A DNA stretch of 64,000 bases from Candidatus Enterococcus murrayae (GCF_017315985.1 NZ_JAFLVR010000011.1:1-64000); one strand, 5' to 3'; counted from the first letter of the stretch, positions 23,569-34,051 are shown. Numbers and translations are program-made. Notes: generated by a model from the letters alone, not told the origin.

Positions 23569-24075
23569 ATGAAAAAAAGAGGTTTTGAAGTTACGAAAGC
23601 TTATCAAGATAAGGCAATCAATTTGCCCCAACGAGCAACGAAAAATGCTGCGGGGTATGATTTTGAAGCAGCAGAGGACATCGTGATTCCAGCGGTTTGG
23701 AAACAGATTATCCAGCATTTTACCAAGGGATCGGAAGTATCTGAAAAAATCGTTAAGCCGGTATTGGTTTCTACTGGGATCAAAGCCTACATGGGGTCAG
23801 ACGAGTATTTGCAATTAGCGAATCGATCCAGCAATCCGCTGAAGCGTTTCTTAACATTAAGCAACGGTGTAGGAGTGATCGACAGCGATTATTATAATAA
23901 CCCTGACAACGAGGGACATATTATGTTTCAATTTTCGAATTTTGGTTTGACGGATGTGCAGATTAAAAAGGGCGAACGAATCGGACAAGGCATTTTCTTA
24001 CCGTTTCTTAAAGCCGACAACGATGCAGCTGAAGCTGAAAGAACAGGCGGATTCGGCTCATCGGATAAAAAATAA
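23569..24075 (+). CDS. dut: dUTP diphosphatase (trimeric dUTPase family)
   Basis: The 168-residue enzyme hydrolyses dUTP to dUMP and pyrophosphate, limiting uracil in DNA and feeding dTMP synthesis. The conserved motifs are in order: AGYDFEAAED, NRSSNPLK, GVIDSDYYNN, GERIGQGIF and the C-terminal ERTGGFGSS that closes over the active site. An insert of about 25 residues after the first motif (VWKQIIQHFTKGSEVSEK) is usual in the Lactobacillales form. AAAGGGAG precedes it. radA follows after 18 bases, so they are probably co-transcribed. Confidence 0.93.
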   Translation: MKKRGFEVTKAYQDKAINLPQRATKNAAGYDFEAAEDIVIPAVWKQIIQHFTKGSEVSEKIVKPVLVSTGIKAYMGSDEYLQLANRSSNPLKRFLTLSNGVGVIDSDYYNNPDNEGHIMFQFSNFGLTDVQIKKGERIGQGIFLPFLKADNDAAEAERTGGFGSSDKK

Positions 24076-24093
24076 ACGAGTGAGGCGAACGTT

Positions 24094-25467
24094 TTGGCAA
24101 AAAAGACCAAGACACAATTTATCTGCCAAGAATGCGGTTATGTTTCGCCCAAGTATTTGGGGCGGTGTCCTAACTGCGGAAACTGGAACACGATGGTGGA
24201 GGAAGTGGAGCAGAATCATCCGGAAGATCGGCGCAACCGCGTCAGTCTAACCGGTGAGCGCGCGACTCCCACCAAGTTGAAGGATGTTGTCTTCAAAAAA
24301 GAGACCAGAATACAAACAGAATTAGCAGAGTTGAATCGGGTTCTAGGCGGCGGAGTCGTTCCAGGTTCATTGGTATTGATTGGTGGGGACCCTGGGATCG
24401 GGAAATCCACCTTATTATTACAAGTATCCCATCAATTAGCGGCGACTGGCGGCAATGTGCTGTATGTTTCCGGAGAAGAAAGTGCCCAGCAGATAAAATT
24501 GCGGGCAGAGCGTTTAGGCTCAAGCGATACGGACTTCTATTTGTATGCGGAAACAGATATGGGCGAGATCAGCCGGACGATCGAAAATCTGAAGCCAGAT
24601 TACGTGATCATTGACTCGATTCAAACTATGACCCAGCCAGATATCACGAGTGTCGCAGGTTCGGTCAGTCAAGTTCGTGAAACAACCGCTGAGCTATTGA
24701 AGCTTGCTAAAACGAATGGAATCGCCATCTTCATTGTGGGCCACGTGACAAAAGAAGGAAACATCGCCGGACCGCGAATGTTGGAGCACATGGTGGACAC
24801 CGTTTTATACTTTGAAGGGGAGAAACACCACAGCTTTCGTATTCTGCGGGCGGTAAAAAACCGTTTTGGCTCTACCAATGAGATCGGAATCTTTGAGATG
24901 CGGGAAAATGGGCTTGTCGAAGTGGCGAATCCTTCCCAAGTGTTCTTGGAAGAACGCCTAGAAGGCGCGACCGGCTCTGCTATTGTTGTTGCGATGGAGG
25001 GCAGTCGGCCGATTCTGGTCGAGGTGCAGGCCTTGGTGACTCCGACCGTTTTTGGGAATGCGAAACGAACGACGACCGGATTGGATTTTAATCGCGTATC
25101 TTTGATCATGGCGGTCTTAGAAAAACGCGCGGGCCTATTGCTGCAGAATCAGGATGCTTATCTGAAAGCAGCAGGCGGTGTAAAATTAAATGAACCTGCC
25201 ATCGACTTGGCTGTGGCTGTAGCGATTGCTTCCAGCTATAAAGAAAACGGCACGGAAGCAACCGAATGTTTTATCGGTGAAATCGGTCTAACTGGTGAGA
25301 TTCGGCGAGTCAGCAGTATTGAGCAGCGGGTCAAGGAAGCCAGCAAACTAGGCTTTAAAAGAATCTATCTGCCTAAGAACAATATGGCTGATTGGACGCC
25401 GCCAAAGGGAATCGAGCTGGTTCCAGTAGCGACATTAGGAGAAACACTAAGAAAAGTATTTCGGTAA
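24094..25467 (+). CDS. radA: DNA repair/recombination protein RadA (Sms)
   Basis: The 457-residue RecA-like helicase helps process recombination intermediates. It has an N-terminal zinc finger (CQECGY and CPNCGNW, residues 10-30), Walker [11 protein letters not shown] near 95, the RadA-specific KNRFG near 250 and a C-terminal Lon-like domain (about 285-450). The start is a TTG at 24094 with GAGG upstream. It sits between dut and the PIN/TRAM gene, as in many Bacilli. A weak hairpin with few T follows at about 25471-25503. Confidence 0.96.
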   Translation: MAKKTKTQFICQECGYVSPKYLGRCPNCGNWNTMVEEVEQNHPEDRRNRVSLTGERATPTKLKDVVFKKETRIQTELAELNRVLGGGVVPGSLVLIGGDPGIGKSTLLLQVSHQLAATGGNVLYVSGEESAQQIKLRAERLGSSDTDFYLYAETDMGEISRTIENLKPDYVIIDSIQTMTQPDITSVAGSVSQVRETTAELLKLAKTNGIAIFIVGHVTKEGNIAGPRMLEHMVDTVLYFEGEKHHSFRILRAVKNRFGSTNEIGIFEMRENGLVEVANPSQVFLEERLEGATGSAIVVAMEGSRPILVEVQALVTPTVFGNAKRTTTGLDFNRVSLIMAVLEKRAGLLLQNQDAYLKAAGGVKLNEPAIDLAVAVAIASSYKENGTEATECFIGEIGLTGEIRRVSSIEQRVKEASKLGFKRIYLPKNNMADWTPPKGIELVPVATLGETLRKVFR

Positions 25468-25554
25468 ATAAGGCTGTGTCGGGAGATTTTCCGGCACACC
25501 CTTTATTCAAAGCTTTTTAGCTTAAAATAAATAATAGAATTTAGGAGGGATGGC

Positions 25555-26709
25555 ATGCAGAAACGTGTGTTGACAGTAATCGTTTTGATTGTTGGGATTA
25601 GTTTAGGAGTTACTTTCCTACCGACAGCATGGACAGCGATTGGTTATGCAGACAACATGTGGTTGAATAATTCACTTACGAACGGCCTTATCGGTGCAAT
25701 TATTTTTTATATTATTTCTTTGGCAATCGTAGAACCAATCACAGTTGGTGTGAAAAAAATTGAAAAACAATTAAATGAACTTAGCTTGACTTATATCTTA
25801 TTTGGAGTGGTGGGTGCAATCCTCGGATTGACTCTAGGATTGATTGGGACGACCCCTTTATATCAGATCCCGCTTCCATTTATTAACAGCGCTTTGCCAA
25901 TCTTGATCATGCTGCTGTTAGGCTATTTAGGATTTCGAATGGGAACGACGCGGATCGATGAATTGAAGAAATTCTTCAGCGGCCGCAGCAAAAAAGCGGA
26001 ATCGAACGACGGCGAAGTTTTACAGCGTAAAGCGGATGATCATTTTCATAAGTATAAAATCTTAGATACGAGCGTCATCATCGACGGGAGAATCTATGAT
26101 ATTGCAATGAGCGGCTTTTTAGAAGGAGTCTTGATGATTCCCAACTTTGTGTTATATGAATTGCAATATATTGCCGATTCTGGCGATAGCCTGAAACGTG
26201 TGCGGGGACGCCGCGGTTTGGATATCTTGAATTCATTGCAAAAAGAAGACGGCATTGCTGTTGAAATGTATGATGGCGATTTTGAAGATATCAGCGAAGT
26301 CGACAGTAAATTGATTAAACTGGCTAAGCTATTAGATGGTGTGATCGTAACCAATGACTATAACTTGAATAAAGTTTCAGAATTCCAAAATGTGGCAGTC
26401 TTAAATATCAATGCGCTAGCCAATGCGGTGAAACCAGTCGTGATTCCAGGCGAGAACATGAATGTTTTAGTGGTGAAGGCTGGAACAGAGCGCCAACAAG
26501 GGGTTGCTTATTTGGATGACGGGACGATGGTCGTGGTGGAAGATGGTCAGCATTACATGAATGAGCATATCGAAGTAGTCGTGACGAGTGCCCTGCAAAC
26601 CGCCGCTGGGCGAATGATTTTTGCGAAGCCTGCGCATTCAAGCCGCAACATCAAAGATGATTCACCTGAGAAAAAGTTAGACTACACACATGAAAAGACT
26701 GCAAAATAA
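25555..26709 (+). CDS. yacL: Membrane PIN/TRAM-domain protein, YacL type
   Basis: The 384-residue protein has four N-terminal membrane helices (about 5-135), a PIN nuclease-like domain (about 170-290, with LDTSVIIDGRI, the acidic RGRRGLDIL and TNDYNL) and a C-terminal TRAM RNA-binding domain (about 300-360). The acidic residues for a metal-dependent RNase are present. The cellular role is not well established. Its place between radA and gltX is the usual one in Bacilli. AGGAGGG lies before the ATG. Confidence 0.9.
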   Translation: MQKRVLTVIVLIVGISLGVTFLPTAWTAIGYADNMWLNNSLTNGLIGAIIFYIISLAIVEPITVGVKKIEKQLNELSLTYILFGVVGAILGLTLGLIGTTPLYQIPLPFINSALPILIMLLLGYLGFRMGTTRIDELKKFFSGRSKKAESNDGEVLQRKADDHFHKYKILDTSVIIDGRIYDIAMSGFLEGVLMIPNFVLYELQYIADSGDSLKRVRGRRGLDILNSLQKEDGIAVEMYDGDFEDISEVDSKLIKLAKLLDGVIVTNDYNLNKVSEFQNVAVLNINALANAVKPVVIPGENMNVLVVKAGTERQQGVAYLDDGTMVVVEDGQHYMNEHIEVVVTSALQTAAGRMIFAKPAHSSRNIKDDSPEKKLDYTHEKTAK

Positions 26710-26806
26710 CAGTGCAGCTTTACTAAACCGTGGATTGATTGTACAATTTGGGTTGAGTAGTAAATGGCTTTCATTTACTAAATAAGCGGGAAAGAGGAAC
26801 TAATAT

Positions 26807-28264
26807 ATGTCAAAAATTCGTGTGCGCTACGCACCAAGTCCGACTGGACACCTACACATCGGAAATGCCCGAACAGCGTTGTTCAACTATCTATTTGCTC
26901 GCCACAATGATGGAGAGTTCATCATTCGGATCGAGGACACCGATTTAAAAAGAAACATTGAAGGCGGAGAGAAAAGCCAGCTGGAAAATTTAGCATGGTT
27001 AGGGATTGATTGGGATGAATCACCAGAAAATCCTGGAAAGTATGGTCCTTATCGTCAATCAGAACGTCGGGAAGTTTATCAGCCGCTGATCGATCAATTA
27101 CTAATGAGCAATTTGGCGTATAAATGTTACTGTACTTCTGAAGAGTTGGAAGAAGAACGTGAAGCGCAGCGTGCGCGCGGAGAGATGCCTCACTATTCAG
27201 GCAAATGTGCCAATCTGACTCCAGAAGAACAGGCAGAAAAAGAAGCTCAAGGGTTAGAGCCAGTGATTCGTTTCCGAGTTCCTCGCAACACCAGCTTTGC
27301 TTTTGAGGATATGGTCAAGGGTGAAATCAGCTTTGAATCTGACAATGTGGGCGGTGATTTCATCATTCAAAAACGTGATGGCATGCCGACGTATAACTTT
27401 GCAGTGGCAGTTGATGATCATTTGATGAAGATTACCCACGTATTGCGTGGCGACGACCATATTGCCAATACACCAAAGCAATTAATGATCTATGATGCCT
27501 TTGGTTGGCCGCGTCCAACCTTTGGTCACATGACCTTGATCATCAACACAGAAACGGGTAAAAAACTAAGTAAGCGTGATGAAAGCATTCTACAATTCAT
27601 CGAGCAATATCGTGAATTAGGCTATCTGCCAGAAGCGATGTTCAACTTTATTACTCTTCTGGGCTGGTCACCAGTTGGCGAAGACGAGATCTTTTCTCAA
27701 GAAGAGCTGATCAAGCTGTTTGATACGAAACGTTTGAGCAAATCACCTGCGTCCTTTGACCAAAAGAAATTAGAATGGGTTAACAACCATTACATCAAAG
27801 CGATGGATTTAGATAAATTAACAGATTTGTGCTTGCCATATTTGATTCAGGCTGGTAAAGTCGAAGAAAATCCAACACCTGAGCGTAAAGATTGGGTGAA
27901 ACGGATAATCAGCTTATACCAACCGCAAATGAGTTACGCAGCAGAAATTACCGAAGTATCCAGCTTGTTCTTCCAAGAGCATCTTGAACTAGATGATGCA
28001 GCGAAGGAAGTTTTAGCAGGTGAAGGTGTATCAACAGTCTTGAACGCCTTCAAAGCACAACTAGAAGCGATGGAAACAGTAGATGCAGCAGGCGTCTTGG
28101 CAGCGATCAAAGCAGTTCAAAAAGAAACTGGGATCAAAGGGAAAAACCTTTGGATGCCGATCCGTGTAGCTGTCAGCGGTGTGGTTCACGGACCAGAATT
28201 ACCGGAAACAGTTGAATTATTAGGCAAAGAAAAGGCCTTATCACATTTAGATCAAGTAATGTAA
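26807..28264 (+). CDS. gltX: Glutamyl-tRNA synthetase
   Basis: The 485-residue class I enzyme charges tRNA-Glu and, in Bacilli without GlnRS, also tRNA-Gln. It has the HIGH-type motif HIGNARTAL near residue 17 and the KMSKS-type KKLSKRDE near 251. A CTC...C zinc site (CYC near 107) is partly kept. It is full length. AAAGAGGA lies upstream. The cysteine T-box follows. Confidence 0.97.
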   Translation: MSKIRVRYAPSPTGHLHIGNARTALFNYLFARHNDGEFIIRIEDTDLKRNIEGGEKSQLENLAWLGIDWDESPENPGKYGPYRQSERREVYQPLIDQLLMSNLAYKCYCTSEELEEEREAQRARGEMPHYSGKCANLTPEEQAEKEAQGLEPVIRFRVPRNTSFAFEDMVKGEISFESDNVGGDFIIQKRDGMPTYNFAVAVDDHLMKITHVLRGDDHIANTPKQLMIYDAFGWPRPTFGHMTLIINTETGKKLSKRDESILQFIEQYRELGYLPEAMFNFITLLGWSPVGEDEIFSQEELIKLFDTKRLSKSPASFDQKKLEWVNNHYIKAMDLDKLTDLCLPYLIQAGKVEENPTPERKDWVKRIISLYQPQMSYAAEITEVSSLFFQEHLELDDAAKEVLAGEGVSTVLNAFKAQLEAMETVDAAGVLAAIKAVQKETGIKGKNLWMPIRVAVSGVVHGPELPETVELLGKEKALSHLDQVM

Positions 28265-28274
28265 ACACAAAGAA

Positions 28275-28494
28275 GAGAAGAAGTAGTAAGCGGCGATTTT
28301 TCAGAGAGACTGCGGGTGGTGAAAGCAGTCAGATCTATGCTTGCGAAATGCATCTCCGAGTGGTCTTGGCGATACGTAGCTAAGGACGGTTCACAGACGT
28401 TACCTGTTTCAAGGCAATAGACTTTATTGCAAACAAAAGTGGGACCACGTAAAGGCGTCTTTTGAGGAATTACCTCAAAAGACGCCTTTTTGTC
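28275..28494 (+). promoter_or_regulatory. Cysteine T-box leader of cysE-cysS
   Basis: The RNA has the AG-bulge AGAGAG with GGTGG and TGAAAGCAG (28303-28329), and a likely specifier TGC (Cys) in GAAATGCATC near 28349. The T-box AAAGTGGGACCACG lies at 28436-28449 and the terminator stem at 28452-28491 (GGCGTCTTTTGAGG with CCTCAAAAGACGCC, then T5). Uncharged tRNA-Cys would bind and prevent the terminator. The cysE ATG is 150 bases further on; the remaining leader shows nothing else I can identify. Confidence 0.88.
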
Positions 28495-28644
28495 AGTTTT
28501 TCTTCCTGCTTCAGCAGGTTAGAAAAATGATTGCCTTATTAAGAGCTAGCTGTATCGGAGAATGAAAATATCACTATAAATCTGCCCGCTTTCCAAGTTA
28601 GGGAGGAACGCTGACAGAAAAAAGAGTAAAAGGAGTTGAGGTAA

Positions 28645-29178
28645 ATGGGTTGGTGGCAAGAAGCAATCGCAGCAGCGAAACGAAATGATCCGGCAGTCCG
28701 AACAGGCGCGGAAGTAGTTCTTACATATCCAGGTGTCCATGCATTATTTTTCCATAAATTCTCGCACTTTCTTTACCGGCATCGCTGGTTTTTACTGGCA
28801 CGGATTCACTCGCAATTTTGGCGTTTTTTGACAGGGATTGAGATTCATCCGGGTGCCAAAATTGCTTCAGGTGTTTTTATCGATCATGGAATGGGTGTAG
28901 TGATCGGTGAGACAGCGGAAGTTGAGCGAGATGTTGTATTGTTCCATGGCGTAACGTTGGGCGGAACTGGAAAAGATACTGGGAAACGGCATCCGACTGT
29001 GCGTCAAGGGGCATTTGTATCGGCGAATGCCCAAATATTAGGACCGATTGAGATCGGTGAAAGAGCGAAAATCGGGGCTGGTGCTGTCGTATTAAAGAAT
29101 GTACCAGCTGACGCGACCGCTGTAGGTATACCTGCAAAAATAGTCAAAATAAAAGGGGAGAAAATTCAACATGATTAA
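28645..29178 (+). CDS. cysE: Serine O-acetyltransferase
   Basis: The 177-residue enzyme makes O-acetylserine from serine and acetyl-CoA, the first step of cysteine synthesis. The C-terminal left-handed beta-helix has the hexapeptide repeats and [19 protein letters not shown], with the catalytic Asp-His pair in IDHG, and VTLGGTGK. It lacks the longer N-terminal domain of the E. coli enzyme, as is normal for Firmicutes. Its end overlaps the cysS start by eight bases, and both are controlled by the Cys T-box. Confidence 0.95.
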   Translation: MGWWQEAIAAAKRNDPAVRTGAEVVLTYPGVHALFFHKFSHFLYRHRWFLLARIHSQFWRFLTGIEIHPGAKIASGVFIDHGMGVVIGETAEVERDVVLFHGVTLGGTGKDTGKRHPTVRQGAFVSANAQILGPIEIGERAKIGAGAVVLKNVPADATAVGIPAKIVKIKGEKIQHD

Positions 29179-30580
29179 AATACACAATACATTGACACGA
29201 GAGAAAGAGATTTTTCAACCTATTGAAGAAAATAAAGTTCGAATGTATGTCTGCGGGCCTACAGTTTATAACTACATCCATATTGGAAATGCCCGCAGTT
29301 CGATTGCCTTTGATGTAATCCGCCGTTACTTTGAATATCGCGGGTATGAAGTGAATTATGTTTCGAATTTCACCGATGTGGATGATAAGATCATCAAGGC
29401 AGCCAACGAATTGTCAATCACGGCACCGGAAGTAGCAGACCGTTTTATCGCGGCCTTTAAAGAAGATACAGCGGCGTTAAATGTAAAGCCAGCGACTCTG
29501 CATCCGCGAGTGATCAATCATATTCCCGACATCTTAGCGTTTATCGAAGCTTTGATTGAAAAGGGCTATGCCTATGAAGCCAAAGGCGATGTCTATTACC
29601 GTACGCGTAAATTTGAACATTATGGGGAACTAAGTGATCAGTCGATTGACGAGCTGGAGGTTGGTGCAAGCCAGCGGACTGGAGCGGAGCAGGCAATCAA
29701 AGAGGACCCATTGGATTTTGCGTTGTGGAAAAGTGCGAAGCCAGATGAAATTTCTTGGGAATCTCCTTGGGGTGAAGGTCGGCCAGGCTGGCATATCGAG
29801 TGTTCAGTAATGGCGACTAAACATTTAGGGGACACGATCGATATCCACGGCGGCGGCCAGGATTTGGAATTTCCTCATCATGAGAATGAGATCGCTCAAA
29901 GTGAAGCGAAAACGGGTCAGCGATTTGCAAATTATTGGATGCATAATGGCTATGTAACGATTGGTGAAGACGATGCGAAAATGAGTAAATCGCTAGGCAA
30001 CTTTGTGACCGTTCATGATTTAGTGAAAGAAATTGATCCGCAAATTTTACGCTTCTTTATGGCGACGACACAATACCGCCGTCCGATCCGCTACAGCGAG
30101 GCGACAATGAAGGACGCACAAGCAAATTTACAAAAATTACGTACAGCCTTTGAAAATGCGGCCTTCCGTCAAACGACGGCAGAAGCAGAATTAGCGGAGG
30201 ATCAAGAAAGATTAAGTGAATTGCATGCCTTGAAAAATCGCTTTATCGAAGAAATGGACGATGACTTCAATGCGGCCAATGGAATCACCGTGGTTTATGA
30301 AGCAGCTAAATGGCTAAATAATTATAGTGAACAGGATAAGGTTTCAGCAGCAGTTCTGACAACAGCTTTAGAAGAATTCACAAAGATGCTGGCAGTTTTT
30401 GGCATTGAGTTCCAAACGGCGGGACTATTGGATGAGGAAATCGACCAATTGATTGAAGAACGTAATCAAGCGCGCAAAGACAAAAATTTTGCCCGCAGCG
30501 ATGAAATTCGTGATCAATTAAAAGACCAGGGGATACTCTTAGAAGATACTCCTCAAGGCGTTCGTTGGAGAAGAGCATAA
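29171..30580 (+). CDS. cysS: Cysteinyl-tRNA synthetase
   Basis: The 469-residue class I synthetase has the zinc site [16 protein letters not shown] with the HIGH-type motif at about 28-41, HIECSVM near 208, the HHENE zinc ligands near 237 and KMSKSLGN near 268. It charges tRNA-Cys. Co-transcription with cysE couples cysteine supply to demand. The stop overlaps the next start as TAATG. Confidence 0.97.
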   Translation: MIKIHNTLTREKEIFQPIEENKVRMYVCGPTVYNYIHIGNARSSIAFDVIRRYFEYRGYEVNYVSNFTDVDDKIIKAANELSITAPEVADRFIAAFKEDTAALNVKPATLHPRVINHIPDILAFIEALIEKGYAYEAKGDVYYRTRKFEHYGELSDQSIDELEVGASQRTGAEQAIKEDPLDFALWKSAKPDEISWESPWGEGRPGWHIECSVMATKHLGDTIDIHGGGQDLEFPHHENEIAQSEAKTGQRFANYWMHNGYVTIGEDDAKMSKSLGNFVTVHDLVKEIDPQILRFFMATTQYRRPIRYSEATMKDAQANLQKLRTAFENAAFRQTTAEAELAEDQERLSELHALKNRFIEEMDDDFNAANGITVVYEAAKWLNNYSEQDKVSAAVLTTALEEFTKMLAVFGIEFQTAGLLDEEIDQLIEERNQARKDKNFARSDEIRDQLKDQGILLEDTPQGVRWRRA

Positions 30581-30978
30581 TGACAGACTATAAACAATTA
30601 AACGCCTTAGCACTAGCCTATGTTGGCGATGCTATTTATGAAACCCATGTGCGGGATTATCTTGTTCGAGAAGGACAGACACGTCCGAATAAGCTGCATC
30701 ATATGGCGACTCATTATGTTTCGGCTAAAGCCCAAGCAATGTTGATTCAAAAAATGATCGAAGATGGTATGCTGACAGAAGAAGAGCAGGGGATCTATCG
30801 GCGTGGAAGAAATGCCAAAAGCTATACCTCTGCGAAAAATACCGATATCATGACCTATCGTATGTCCACTGGTTTTGAGGCCTTGATGGGCTATCTGCAT
30901 CTATTAGAGCGGCAGGAACGATTGGAAGAATTGATTAAGTGGTGTTTAGAGAAAGCAGGCGAAGTAAATGAAGGATAA
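30580..30978 (+). CDS. mrnC: Mini-ribonuclease III
   Basis: The 132-residue protein is an RNase III catalytic domain without a dsRNA-binding domain. It has ALAYVGDAIYETHVRDYL near residue 8, the family signature with the acidic metal ligands. In B. subtilis it matures 23S rRNA ends. The ATG at 30580 overlaps the cysS stop; an in-frame TTG at 30565 is less likely. Its end overlaps the rlmB start. Confidence 0.94.
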   Translation: MTDYKQLNALALAYVGDAIYETHVRDYLVREGQTRPNKLHHMATHYVSAKAQAMLIQKMIEDGMLTEEEQGIYRRGRNAKSYTSAKNTDIMTYRMSTGFEALMGYLHLLERQERLEELIKWCLEKAGEVNEG

Positions 30979-31801
30979 AAAACAACGGCGGGGAACTGAT
31001 CGCCGCAATCAGCGAAAAAATGATCGACCTAAAGATCACCGCAACGAACCGATCGATGCGGTTGAGTCCGAAGAAAATAATTTTGTCTTCGGTCATCATG
31101 CCAGTGTAGAAGCACTGCAGGCTGGCCGCGGAAACAAATTATTCTTACAAGAAGACGCACATGGCAATAAGATCGATCAATTGAAAGCTTTGGCAAAAGA
31201 ACAAGCCGTTCCGGTGAAGTGGGTACCAAAGCAGAAGCTGGATACATTAAGTGACGGTGGGGTTCATCAAGGTGTTGTTATGGGAATAACCCCTTATGAA
31301 TATTTGACCTTGGATGAATTACTGACAAAATCATCTTCTGAAGAAGCACCATTTTTACTGATTTTAGATAGTCTGGAGGATCCCCATAATTTCGGGTCTA
31401 TTTTACGGACAGCAGATGCCAGCGGTGTGTCCGGCGTAATCATTCCAAAGCATCGTTCAGTAGGGATTACGCCTGTCGTGACGAAAGCGTCGACTGGCGC
31501 GGTGGAATATGTGCCAATCGCGCGAGTGACAAATCTGGCTCAAAGTATCAAACAATTGAAGGATGCCGGCTATTGGATCTTCGGCACGGATATGGAAGGT
31601 ACTGATTATCGTCAGTGGAAAGTTTCTGGCCCGATTGCCTTAATCATTGGCAATGAAGGAAAGGGCATGAGTGCCGGCTTGAAAAAAGAAGTCGATGAAA
31701 TGCTGACGATCCCGATGACCGGTCATGTACAAAGCCTAAATGCGGGTGTAGCAGCTGGCTTATTGATGTATGAAGTCTTCCGAAAGCGAAGTGACCAGTG
31801 A
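30968..31801 (+). CDS. rlmB: 23S rRNA 2'-O-methyltransferase, RlmB/TrmH family
   Basis: The 277-residue SPOUT enzyme has a Lys/Arg-rich N-terminal extension of about 35 residues, a substrate-binding domain (FVFGHHASVEAL) and a knotted catalytic domain with DSLEDPHNFGSILRTAD near 137, IIGNEGKGMS near 235 and SLNAGVAAG near 262. It methylates a 23S rRNA ribose (G2251 in E. coli RlmB) using AdoMet. The basic extension is common in Bacilli. It overlaps both neighbours. Confidence 0.94.
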   Translation: MKDKKQRRGTDRRNQRKNDRPKDHRNEPIDAVESEENNFVFGHHASVEALQAGRGNKLFLQEDAHGNKIDQLKALAKEQAVPVKWVPKQKLDTLSDGGVHQGVVMGITPYEYLTLDELLTKSSSEEAPFLLILDSLEDPHNFGSILRTADASGVSGVIIPKHRSVGITPVVTKASTGAVEYVPIARVTNLAQSIKQLKDAGYWIFGTDMEGTDYRQWKVSGPIALIIGNEGKGMSAGLKKEVDEMLTIPMTGHVQSLNAGVAAGLLMYEVFRKRSDQ

Positions 31802-32328
31802 TGAAAAAACAGTTGCTGATCGTTGACGGTTATAACATGATTGGTGCATGGCCGGAATTGACCACCTTAAAAAATCAAGAGCGTTTGGAAGAAGCGCGGG
31901 AAGCGTTGTTGTTTCGTCTGTCGAATTTTGCGAAGTACCAAGGATTGGAAACGATCGTCGTGTTTGATGCGCAGTTTGTCCCTGGAATCACTCAAAGCTA
32001 TAAAAAATATCAGCTGACAGTTGTTTTTACAAAAGAGGATGAAACAGCTGACAGCTATATTGAACGGATCGCAGGAGAATTGAATGATCGTCTCACTCAA
32101 GTCACCGTAGCGACCAGTGATTTAGCGGAACAATGGACAATCTTTTCTCAGGGAGCCTTGCGAACCTCTGCTCGTGAATTGTATAAGACTGTTCAACAAA
32201 CGGAAGCATTGATAACTGGAGATACCGAAGATACGCATTTTAAAAATTTTCGCCGCAATTCTCCATGGAATAATGAACAATTACAAAAGTTGTCACAGAA
32301 GTTAGACGAATTAAGCCGAAAAAAATAA
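31801..32328 (+). CDS. yacP: NYN-domain RNase-like protein, YacP (Rae1) family
   Basis: The 175-residue protein has the PIN-like NYN fold: LLIVDGYNMIGAWPEL near the start, IVVFDAQF near 56, TADSYIER and VATSDLAEQ with conserved Asp residues. The B. subtilis relative Rae1 cleaves mRNA in the ribosomal A site. The ATG at 31801 shares its first base with the rlmB stop. It is placed between rlmB and the SigH-like gene as in B. subtilis. Confidence 0.92.
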   Translation: MKKQLLIVDGYNMIGAWPELTTLKNQERLEEAREALLFRLSNFAKYQGLETIVVFDAQFVPGITQSYKKYQLTVVFTKEDETADSYIERIAGELNDRLTQVTVATSDLAEQWTIFSQGALRTSARELYKTVQQTEALITGDTEDTHFKNFRRNSPWNNEQLQKLSQKLDELSRKK

Positions 32329-32401
32329 ATCTACTTTTAACACTCCTTTCATTTTTAGACAAAGTGTATGCTTTTACTTGTGAGAGGGGTGTTTTTTTGG
32401 A

Positions 32402-32959
32402 ATGGAAGAAAAGAATGATTCAGAACAATTTGATAGTGTTGCCTTTGAAGAAATGTTTAGTCAATATGTGCCAATCGTATACAGTATGCAGTCTCGGTAT
32501 CACATACGCGATTTTGATTTAGATGATTGGCTGCAGGAAGGACGGATCGCGTTGAATGATGCGATGCAAAGTTATCGCAAAGGTCGTGGAACGACATTCG
32601 GTTTGTACTACAAAATGATTTTTGAAAATCGTATCCGTTCCCTTTTGCGTCGCCAGCGGGCTAAAAAGCGTTTCGCCCAACAGCAGGCCGTTTCCATCGA
32701 AAAAGTCGGTTCTGAAGCCTTCAGTGAACAGTTTCAGTACCATGAGTTTGTAGAAGAGGATTTGTTTATTAGTGAGATGCTATTGACGGGGGAGGTTGTG
32801 CTGTCTCCCTTAGAGCTTCGAGCTTTGAATTATTATTTAAAAGGGGTAGAGCCCAAAATGATCGCGCTATATTTGGATGAAACAGAAAAGGCGGTCCATA
32901 ATGCACTGAATCGGACTAAAAATAAAATCAAGAAAAAAATAGATGAACTGAACGAATGA
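32402..32959 (+). CDS. sigH: SigH-like alternative sigma factor
   Basis: The 185-residue protein has a sigma-70 region 2 (about 20-90, with DFDLDDWLQEGRIALNDA) and a region 4 helix-turn-helix (about 125-180, with LSPLELRALNYYLKGVEPKMIA). It binds core RNA polymerase. It sits where B. subtilis sigH lies, behind yacP. It is shorter and more divergent than SigH, closer in type to the SigH/ComX-like factors of lactic acid bacteria. A role in competence genes is possible but not shown here. Confidence 0.85.
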   Translation: MEEKNDSEQFDSVAFEEMFSQYVPIVYSMQSRYHIRDFDLDDWLQEGRIALNDAMQSYRKGRGTTFGLYYKMIFENRIRSLLRRQRAKKRFAQQQAVSIEKVGSEAFSEQFQYHEFVEEDLFISEMLLTGEVVLSPLELRALNYYLKGVEPKMIALYLDETEKAVHNALNRTKNKIKKKIDELNE

Positions 32960-33070
32960 TTGAAAGGGCTTTCTAACTGATAGTCAGATAAGAAGTTGCA
33001 AATTTTTTTATCTTATGATAACATTGAAAAGTTTTATATTTGTGCTATAATATATGTTGAGGTGAACTGT

Positions 33071-33316
33071 ATGCCAACAACTTTAGCGACTATCAAGAAA
33101 AACTTGGAAGATCGTATTGGTGCTCCGATTATGCTTGTAGCTCAGACGGGACGCAAGCGCCAGACACAACGTAAAGGAATCTTAACCGAGACTTATCCTT
33201 CCGTTTTTGTGGTTGATTTGGACCCAGAAGAAAATTCTTTCGAACGTGTTTCATACAGCTATTCCGATGTATTGACTCGTACAGTAGAGATCGAATTTTT
33301 AACAGAAGCAATTTAA
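33071..33316 (+). CDS. veg: Veg family protein
   Basis: The 81-residue protein matches Veg throughout: MPTTLATIKKNLEDRIG, RKRQTQRKGIL and YPSVFVVDLD. Veg has an SH3-like barrel; in B. subtilis it is strongly expressed and promotes biofilm gene expression. The ATG at 33071 has GAGGTG upstream, and TATAAT lies at 33045-33055. An in-frame start at 32996 is ahead of that promoter and is rejected. A good terminator follows. Confidence 0.93.
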   Translation: MPTTLATIKKNLEDRIGAPIMLVAQTGRKRQTQRKGILTETYPSVFVVDLDPEENSFERVSYSYSDVLTRTVEIEFLTEAI

Positions 33317-33350
33317 AAACCATGGAGCATAACGCTCCATGGTTTTTATT
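33315..33350. terminator. Bidirectional terminator between veg and mscL
   Basis: AAAAACCATGGAGC and GCTCCATGGTTTTT are perfect complements around ATAAC, with A and T runs on both sides. Confidence 0.85.
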
Positions 33351-33786
33351 TGTCTTCCACGTTTTCCTGTGCTGCTTTATTCTGTTCCACTAATAGATCG
33401 CGGATATCCGCTAAGTAGTCTTCGGCTGTTTGGACCTTGACTTCTGGTACAGCAGCTTCTTTTTTTGTAGCAGTATTTTTGGCTTTGTTGGCAGCTTTGA
33501 CGATCAAAAATAGCACAAAACCAGTAATAATGAAGGTAATCAACGCGCTGACAACATCACCAAAGGCAAAGGTAACACCCTTGACTGGTGTCCAGTCTAA
33601 AACAGACATTGCTTCGTTTAAGTCTTTTCCTTTTGTAAATAATGAAACGATCAACCCTACTAATGGCGTGATCAATCCGTTAACGACATTGGTCACAATA
33701 GCGGTGAATGCAGTACCGATAACAACACCAACAGCAAGATCAATGACGTTTCCTCGCATCAAGAACTCTTTAAATTCTTTAAACAT
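33346..33786 (-). CDS. mscL: Large-conductance mechanosensitive channel MscL
   Basis: The 146-residue channel has the amphipathic start MFKEFKEFLMRGNVIDLAVG, TM1 (about 16-40), a periplasmic loop with DWTPVKGVTFAFG, TM2 (about 68-90) and a charged cytoplasmic helix. It opens under membrane tension to release solutes on sudden osmotic downshift. AGGAGTG lies before the ATG. It is a single gene convergent with veg. Confidence 0.96.
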   Translation of the reverse strand: MFKEFKEFLMRGNVIDLAVGVVIGTAFTAIVTNVVNGLITPLVGLIVSLFTKGKDLNEAMSVLDWTPVKGVTFAFGDVVSALITFIITGFVLFLIVKAANKAKNTATKKEAAVPEVKVQTAEDYLADIRDLLVEQNKAAQENVEDK

Positions 33787-33898
33787 CGTGACACTCCTCT
33801 CTCTTCGTCCTTGTTTTCAGTATAGCGAAAGAAGAAAAAAATTTAAAATAAAACAGCCTGTCCGCTAGAGCTGATTCCAGTTCTTAGATCATGCCTGT

Positions 33899-34051
33899 GC
33901 TATAATTAGCCTTAGTGATAAGACAAAAATACTGTTGCAGATTTGCCTGTTTCTCAGAGAAGGCAAACGCGTGGAGAAAGTACACCTATCGTTTATCTTG
34001 CAGCAATATGTAAAAAATGAATACATTAAATAGGAATAAGGAGCTTTATAA
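33899..34051 (+). promoter_or_regulatory. Promoter and structured leader before the ymfF operon
   Basis: An extended -10 (TGCTATAAT at about 33898-33906) lies 145 bases before the ATG, which leaves a long leader. It contains TTGCCT...AGGCAA (33943-33966) as a hairpin and GCAG-type partners around it. I do not match it to a riboswitch class. Confidence 0.35.

Noticed and set aside
24669-25109. 146-codon minus-strand frame within radA
   Set aside because: It lies wholly inside radA, has no ribosome site and looks like a mirror of the coding bias.
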